Positions 60,612-64,000 of a stretch of 64,000 nucleotides of DNA are shown here, piece by piece. The stretch is from NCBI RefSeq assembly GCF_035917335.1, contig NZ_CP109067.1, positions 1,304,501 through 1,368,500 on the forward strand, in the 5' to 3' direction. Every line of letters starts with the position of its first letter. Position 1 is the first letter of the stretch. The DNA is from Micromonospora sp. NBC_01813. Lineage in GTDB: Bacteria; Actinomycetota; Actinomycetes; Mycobacteriales; Micromonosporaceae. Made by a program: the position numbers and the translations under genes. The notes beneath the pieces are model-generated. The model was not told the DNA's origin and did no database searches. It worked only from the letters and a program-made list of their open reading frames with translations.

Positions 60612-61861
60612 TGGCCAGGCTGGCCCCGGCGGACTACGCCGCGATCGACGACCGGCTCGCCCCCGTCGACGCGGCCCTGGCCGCCCGCTACCCGGGAGAG
60701 CCGGCCGGGCGTCAACCGGTGCACACCGTCTACGTGCCCGCCGACCGGATCACCGTCGACCTGGTGCCGGCCTGGGGGGCGGCCGCGTTGACGGCGCTGG
60801 ACGAGCATCCGCCGGCTCCGTTCCCGGCCGAACTCGATCAACGGGTCCGGGCCAAGCTGGCCAGCCAGCCGATCGAAGACCTGCGCATCGACGTCGAGGA
60901 CGGCTACGGGGTCCGCGACGACGCCACCGAGGACGCCGACCTGCGGGCGGCGGCGCACGCGCTGACCGCCGCCCGCGCCGCCGGCACCGCCTCGCCCTGG
61001 GTGGGGATGCGGATCAAATGCCTGGAGGCGGCCACCCGCCGACGCGCCCTGCGCAGCCTCGACCTGTTCCTGGACGCCTGCGGCGGACCACCCGACGGCT
61101 TCGTGATCACCCTGCCGAAGGTCAGCCACCCGGCGCAGGTCGCCGCGATGGTCGACATCTGTGCCCGGCTGGAACAGGCGTACGGGCTGGCCGACCGGGC
61201 ACTCACCTTCGAGATCCAGATCGAGACGCCGGCGGCGGTGCTGGCGGCCGACGGCACCGCGACCGTCGCCCGACTGATCGGTGAATCCGCCGGCCGCTGC
61301 ACCGGGCTGCACTTCGGCACCTACGACTACGGAACCGGATGCGGGGTCGCCGCCGATTATCTGAGTATGGACCATCCAAGTTCCGACCACGCCAAGGCGA
61401 TCATGCAGGTGGCCGCAGCCGGCACCGGCGTCCGGCTCAGCGACGGCTCGACCAACATCCTGCCGGTCGGCGACACCGCCGCCGTACAGGCTGCCTGGCG
61501 CCGGCACACCCACCTGGTCCGCCGTTCCCTGGAACGCGGCTTCTACCAGGGCTGGGACCTGCACCCAGGACACCTACCCACCCGGTTCGCCGCCACCTAC
61601 GCCTTCTACCGCGACGGGCGGGCGGCGACCACGGCGCGCCTGGGCACCTACCTGGCGCGGCGGGCCGGCGGCATCCTCGACGAACCGGCGACCGCCCGGG
61701 CCCTGGCCCGGTTCCTGCTGCGGGGACTCGACTGTGGCGCCCTCGACCCGGCCGAGGCGGGGTTCGCCCGCCGGGAACTGGTCGCGCTGGCCCATCCGGC
61801 GTCCGGGCTCGGCGCCGACCCGCGCACCCTCTCCGGTGAGGAGCGGCCCAATGTCCGTTGA
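60611..61861 (+). CDS. HpcH/HpaI aldolase/citrate-lyase-like protein (DUF6986 type)
   Basis: A 416-residue TIM-barrel protein related to the citrate lyase beta/HpcH family. Metal-site-like motifs are IEDLRIDVEDGYG, FVITLPKVSHPAQV, TFEIQIETPAAVL and LHFGTYDYGTG. Its reaction is not established; proteins of this kind sit next to malate synthase and ureide genes in actinobacteria, so a carbon-carbon lyase acting on a glyoxylate-derived compound is possible. The ATG overlaps the malate synthase stop and its own stop overlaps the allantoinase gene by 11 bp, showing it is part of the operon. Confidence 0.87.
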   Translation: MARLAPADYAAIDDRLAPVDAALAARYPGEPAGRQPVHTVYVPADRITVDLVPAWGAAALTALDEHPPAPFPAELDQRVRAKLASQPIEDLRIDVEDGYGVRDDATEDADLRAAAHALTAARAAGTASPWVGMRIKCLEAATRRRALRSLDLFLDACGGPPDGFVITLPKVSHPAQVAAMVDICARLEQAYGLADRALTFEIQIETPAAVLAADGTATVARLIGESAGRCTGLHFGTYDYGTGCGVAADYLSMDHPSSDHAKAIMQVAAAGTGVRLSDGSTNILPVGDTAAVQAAWRRHTHLVRRSLERGFYQGWDLHPGHLPTRFAATYAFYRDGRAATTARLGTYLARRAGGILDEPATARALARFLLRGLDCGALDPAEAGFARRELVALAHPASGLGADPRTLSGEERPNVR

Positions 61862-63173
61862 CCTGGTGCTGCGGTCGCGCCGTACGGTGCTGCCCGACGG
61901 CGAACGACCGGCGGCCGTCGTGGTCGGCGACGGCCGGATCGTCGCGATCGTCGGCTACCGCGACCAGGTGCCGGCGGTCGTCGACAACGACCTCGGCGAC
62001 GTCGCGCTGCTGCCCGGCCTCGTCGACACCCACGTGCACGTCAACGAACCCGGCCGTACCGAATGGGAAGGCTTCGCCACCGCGACCCTCGCGGCGGCCG
62101 CCGGCGGGGTCACCACCATCGTCGACATGCCGCTGAACAGCCTGCCGCCGACCGTCGACCCGGCGGCGTTGGCTGTCAAGCGCGCCGCCGCCGACGGACG
62201 CTGTCACGTCGACGTCGGTTTCTGGGGTGGCGCGATTCCCGGCAACCGGCACGAGCTTCCCGGCCTGTACGACGCCGGCGTCTTCGGTTTCAAGGCCTTC
62301 CTGGCCGACTCCGGGGTGCCGGAGTTCCCGCCGTTGGACCCCGGGGAGCTCGCGGCCGCGTTCGCCGCCGTACCCGCGCTGTTCGTCGTGCACGCCGAAC
62401 AACCCGACCAGCTCTGCTCCGCCACCTCGTCTACCCGCTACGCCGACTTCCTGGCCAGCCGGCCACCGGCCGCCGAGATCGAGGCCGTCTCGGCGGCGAT
62501 CGCCACCGCCCGCGCCACCGGCGCCCGGATGCACATCCTGCACCTGTCCGCCGCCGGAGCGGTGCCGCTGCTGGCCGCCGCCCGCGACCAGGGCCTGCCG
62601 GTCAGCGCCGAGACCTGCCCGCACTACCTGACCCTGACCGCCGAGGAGATCCCCGACGGCGCGACCGAGTTCAAGTGCTGTCCGCCGATCCGGGGCCGCG
62701 ACAACCAGGACGCCCTCTGGTCGGCGCTCGCCGACGGCACCCTCACCTGTGTCGTCTCCGACCACTCACCCTGCCTGCCGGCGCTGAAGACCCCCGACAC
62801 CGGGGACTTCGCCACCGCCTGGGGCGGCATCGCCTCCGTACAACTGGGGCTGCCGGCGGTCTGGACCGAGGCCGACCGCCGAGGCTTCACCCTCGCCGAC
62901 GTGGTGCGCTGGATGGCGCAGGCCCCGGCGGAACTGGTCGGACTCACCGCCAAGGGCCGGCTCGCCGTCGGCGCCGACGCCGACCTGGTCGCGTTCGACC
63001 CGACTGCGAGCTACCACGTCGACCCGGGCCGGCTGCGCCAACGGCACCCGGTCACCCCGTACGCCGGACGACGCCTGACCGGCATCGTCCGGGCAACCTG
63101 GCTGCGCGGCGCACCCGTCACCATCGATGAGCCGCGCGGCCGCCTGCTGGTGAGAGGAACAGATGACAAGTAG
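61851..63173 (+). CDS. allB: Allantoinase
   Basis: A 440-residue cyclic amidohydrolase opening allantoin to allantoate. Metal-site motifs: LVDTHVHVNEPGRTEWEGF (His pair), GVFGFKAFLADSG (the Lys expected to be carboxylated), FVVHAEQPDQ, MHILHLSAAGA and CVVSDHSPC (Asp). It follows GAGGAG and starts inside the previous gene. The stop overlaps the allantoicase start by 11 bp. Its substrate is the product of the OHCU decarboxylase domain encoded five genes earlier. Confidence 0.95.
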   Translation: MSVDLVLRSRRTVLPDGERPAAVVVGDGRIVAIVGYRDQVPAVVDNDLGDVALLPGLVDTHVHVNEPGRTEWEGFATATLAAAAGGVTTIVDMPLNSLPPTVDPAALAVKRAAADGRCHVDVGFWGGAIPGNRHELPGLYDAGVFGFKAFLADSGVPEFPPLDPGELAAAFAAVPALFVVHAEQPDQLCSATSSTRYADFLASRPPAAEIEAVSAAIATARATGARMHILHLSAAGAVPLLAAARDQGLPVSAETCPHYLTLTAEEIPDGATEFKCCPPIRGRDNQDALWSALADGTLTCVVSDHSPCLPALKTPDTGDFATAWGGIASVQLGLPAVWTEADRRGFTLADVVRWMAQAPAELVGLTAKGRLAVGADADLVAFDPTASYHVDPGRLRQRHPVTPYAGRRLTGIVRATWLRGAPVTIDEPRGRLLVRGTDDK

Positions 63174-64000
63174 CCGTGCCGTCACGCCGCTGCCCGACCT
63201 GCCGGACGACTTCGATCCCACCTGGCTGCCCGATCTTGCGTCCCGGGCACTCGGCGGGGGAGTGGTCGGCGCCAACGACGAGTTCTTCGCCGCCGCCGAC
63301 AACCTGCTCAACCCGTACCCGCCGGGCTACGCCCCCAGCACCTTCGGTGCGAAGGGCCAGGTCTACGACGGCTGGGAGACCCGGCGGCGGCGCCAACCCG
63401 GATCGGACCATGTCATCGTCCGTCTCGGCGCACCCGGCGTGGTCCGCGCGGTCCTGATCGACACCGCGTACTTCACCGGGAACTACCCGCCGTACGCGGC
63501 GGTCGACGGGTGTGATCTCGCCGGCTACCCGGGGCCGGCGGAGCTCGCCGCCGCGCAGTGGACACCTCTGACGCCGCGTACGGCGTTGGCCGGCGACGCC
63601 CAGGTCGTCGTTGCGGTCGACGCGCCGGCGCGGCAGACCCACGTACGGCTGACGATTTTCCCCGACGGTGGGGTGGCGCGGCTGCGGGTGTACGGCGAGC
63701 CGGTGCCGGATCCGACGATGCTCACCGAGGTGCTGGATCTCGCCGCCGTCGAGCACGGCGCCCGGGTCGAGGCGTGCAGCGACCGGTTCTACGGGTCCCC
63801 GCAGCAGATGCTGTTGCCCGGTCCGGCGCGCACGATGGGCGAGGGTTGGGAGACGGCGCGGCGGCGTGACGACGGCAACGACTGGGTGCAGGTGCGGCTG
63901 TGCGCGTCCGGCGTGATCGAGTTCGTCGAGTTGGACACCAGCCACTTCAAGGGCAACGCTCCGGCGGCGGCCCGGCTCCGGGGCGTGGACGCGTCGGTCG
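63163..64000 (+). CDS. Allantoicase, 3' end beyond the window
   Basis: The first 279 codons of an allantoicase (allantoate to ureidoglycolate and urea). It begins MTSSRAVTPLPDLPDDFDPT and shows the duplicated domain of the family: LGGGVVGANDEFFAAADNLL, GWETRRRRQPGSDHVIVRLG and VLIDTAYFTGNYPPYAAVDG. The second copy has ACSDRFYGSPQQMLLPG, GWETARRRDDGNDWVQVRL and ELDTSHFKGNAP. GAGAGG precedes the ATG at 63163. The frame is still open at 64000; families of this kind are about 330-350 residues, so some 50-70 codons lie outside. Confidence 0.94.
   Translation, partial: MTSSRAVTPLPDLPDDFDPTWLPDLASRALGGGVVGANDEFFAAADNLLNPYPPGYAPSTFGAKGQVYDGWETRRRRQPGSDHVIVRLGAPGVVRAVLIDTAYFTGNYPPYAAVDGCDLAGYPGPAELAAAQWTPLTPRTALAGDAQVVVAVDAPARQTHVRLTIFPDGGVARLRVYGEPVPDPTMLTEVLDLAAVEHGARVEACSDRFYGSPQQMLLPGPARTMGEGWETARRRDDGNDWVQVRLCASGVIEFVELDTSHFKGNAPAAARLRGVDASV

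Overview
The window comes from a high-GC Gram-positive actinobacterium, most likely a member of the Micromonosporaceae. The reasons are the very high GC content, frequent GTG starts and ATGA/GTGA gene overlaps, the abundance of ECF sigma factors, Tat-exported proteins and a CE1-CBM2 secreted hydrolase, and the actinobacterial style of the purine-catabolism genes. The genus is an inference; no rRNA or other marker gene is present. I saw no tRNA, rRNA or cas gene.

Layout. (1) 1-5520: a long CRISPR array with a 37-bp repeat and 35-41-bp spacers. It has 56 full repeats plus one cut by the left edge. One spacer is split by a 1352-bp IS5-family element (774-2125). Removing the element and one copy of its TCA target duplication restores a 36-bp spacer. 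Damaged repeats at the right end mark the old, trailer end, so the leader and cas genes should lie left of the window. (2) 5895-9619: a heterodimeric ABC exporter. (3) 9616-12363: lipoprotein, ECF sigma factor with a SnoaL-like tail, and tandem SnoaL-like protein. (4) 12395-16498: two WXG/ESX-like proteins facing an Hsp70-TM-WD40 fusion. (5) 16531-19130: a PaaX-type regulator divergent from a secreted CE1 esterase with a cellulose-binding module. (6) 19220-24907: a gdhA remnant, secreted subtilase, iron-box-controlled siderophore-interacting protein, rhodanese, orphan fused permease and YidD-like protein. (7) 25022-31601: a Tat-exported amidase with a small partner gene, an ECF sigma factor coupled to a membrane Asp-box protein, and a large cytoplasmic-domain/TM/periplasmic-binding-protein fusion.

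(8) 31997-46550: an exopolysaccharide locus. It contains an LCP ligase, an initiating sugar-phosphate transferase, four GT-4-type glycosyltransferases and an unusual single protein combining a Wzx-type flippase with a Wzy/O-antigen-ligase-type domain. A Tat-exported DUF1501 protein and a DUF1800 protein are embedded on the opposite strand, and a degenerate-kinase membrane protein overlaps the 3' end.

(9) 46685-64000: a nearly complete purine-to-ureide catabolic locus. Leftward genes encode a FAD subunit (CoxM-like), a fused [2Fe-2S]/molybdenum xanthine dehydrogenase, adenosine deaminase and a WhiA-like protein. Rightward genes encode a MobA-like nucleotidyltransferase and XdhC, then, beyond a PucR-family regulator, a fused OHCU decarboxylase/HIU hydrolase, urate oxidase, an amidohydrolase (guanine/8-oxoguanine deaminase type), malate synthase, an HpcH/HpaI-like lyase, allantoinase and a truncated allantoicase. 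Together they can take adenosine and guanine through xanthine, urate, 5-hydroxyisourate, OHCU and allantoin to allantoate and ureidoglycolate; malate synthase would consume the released glyoxylate.
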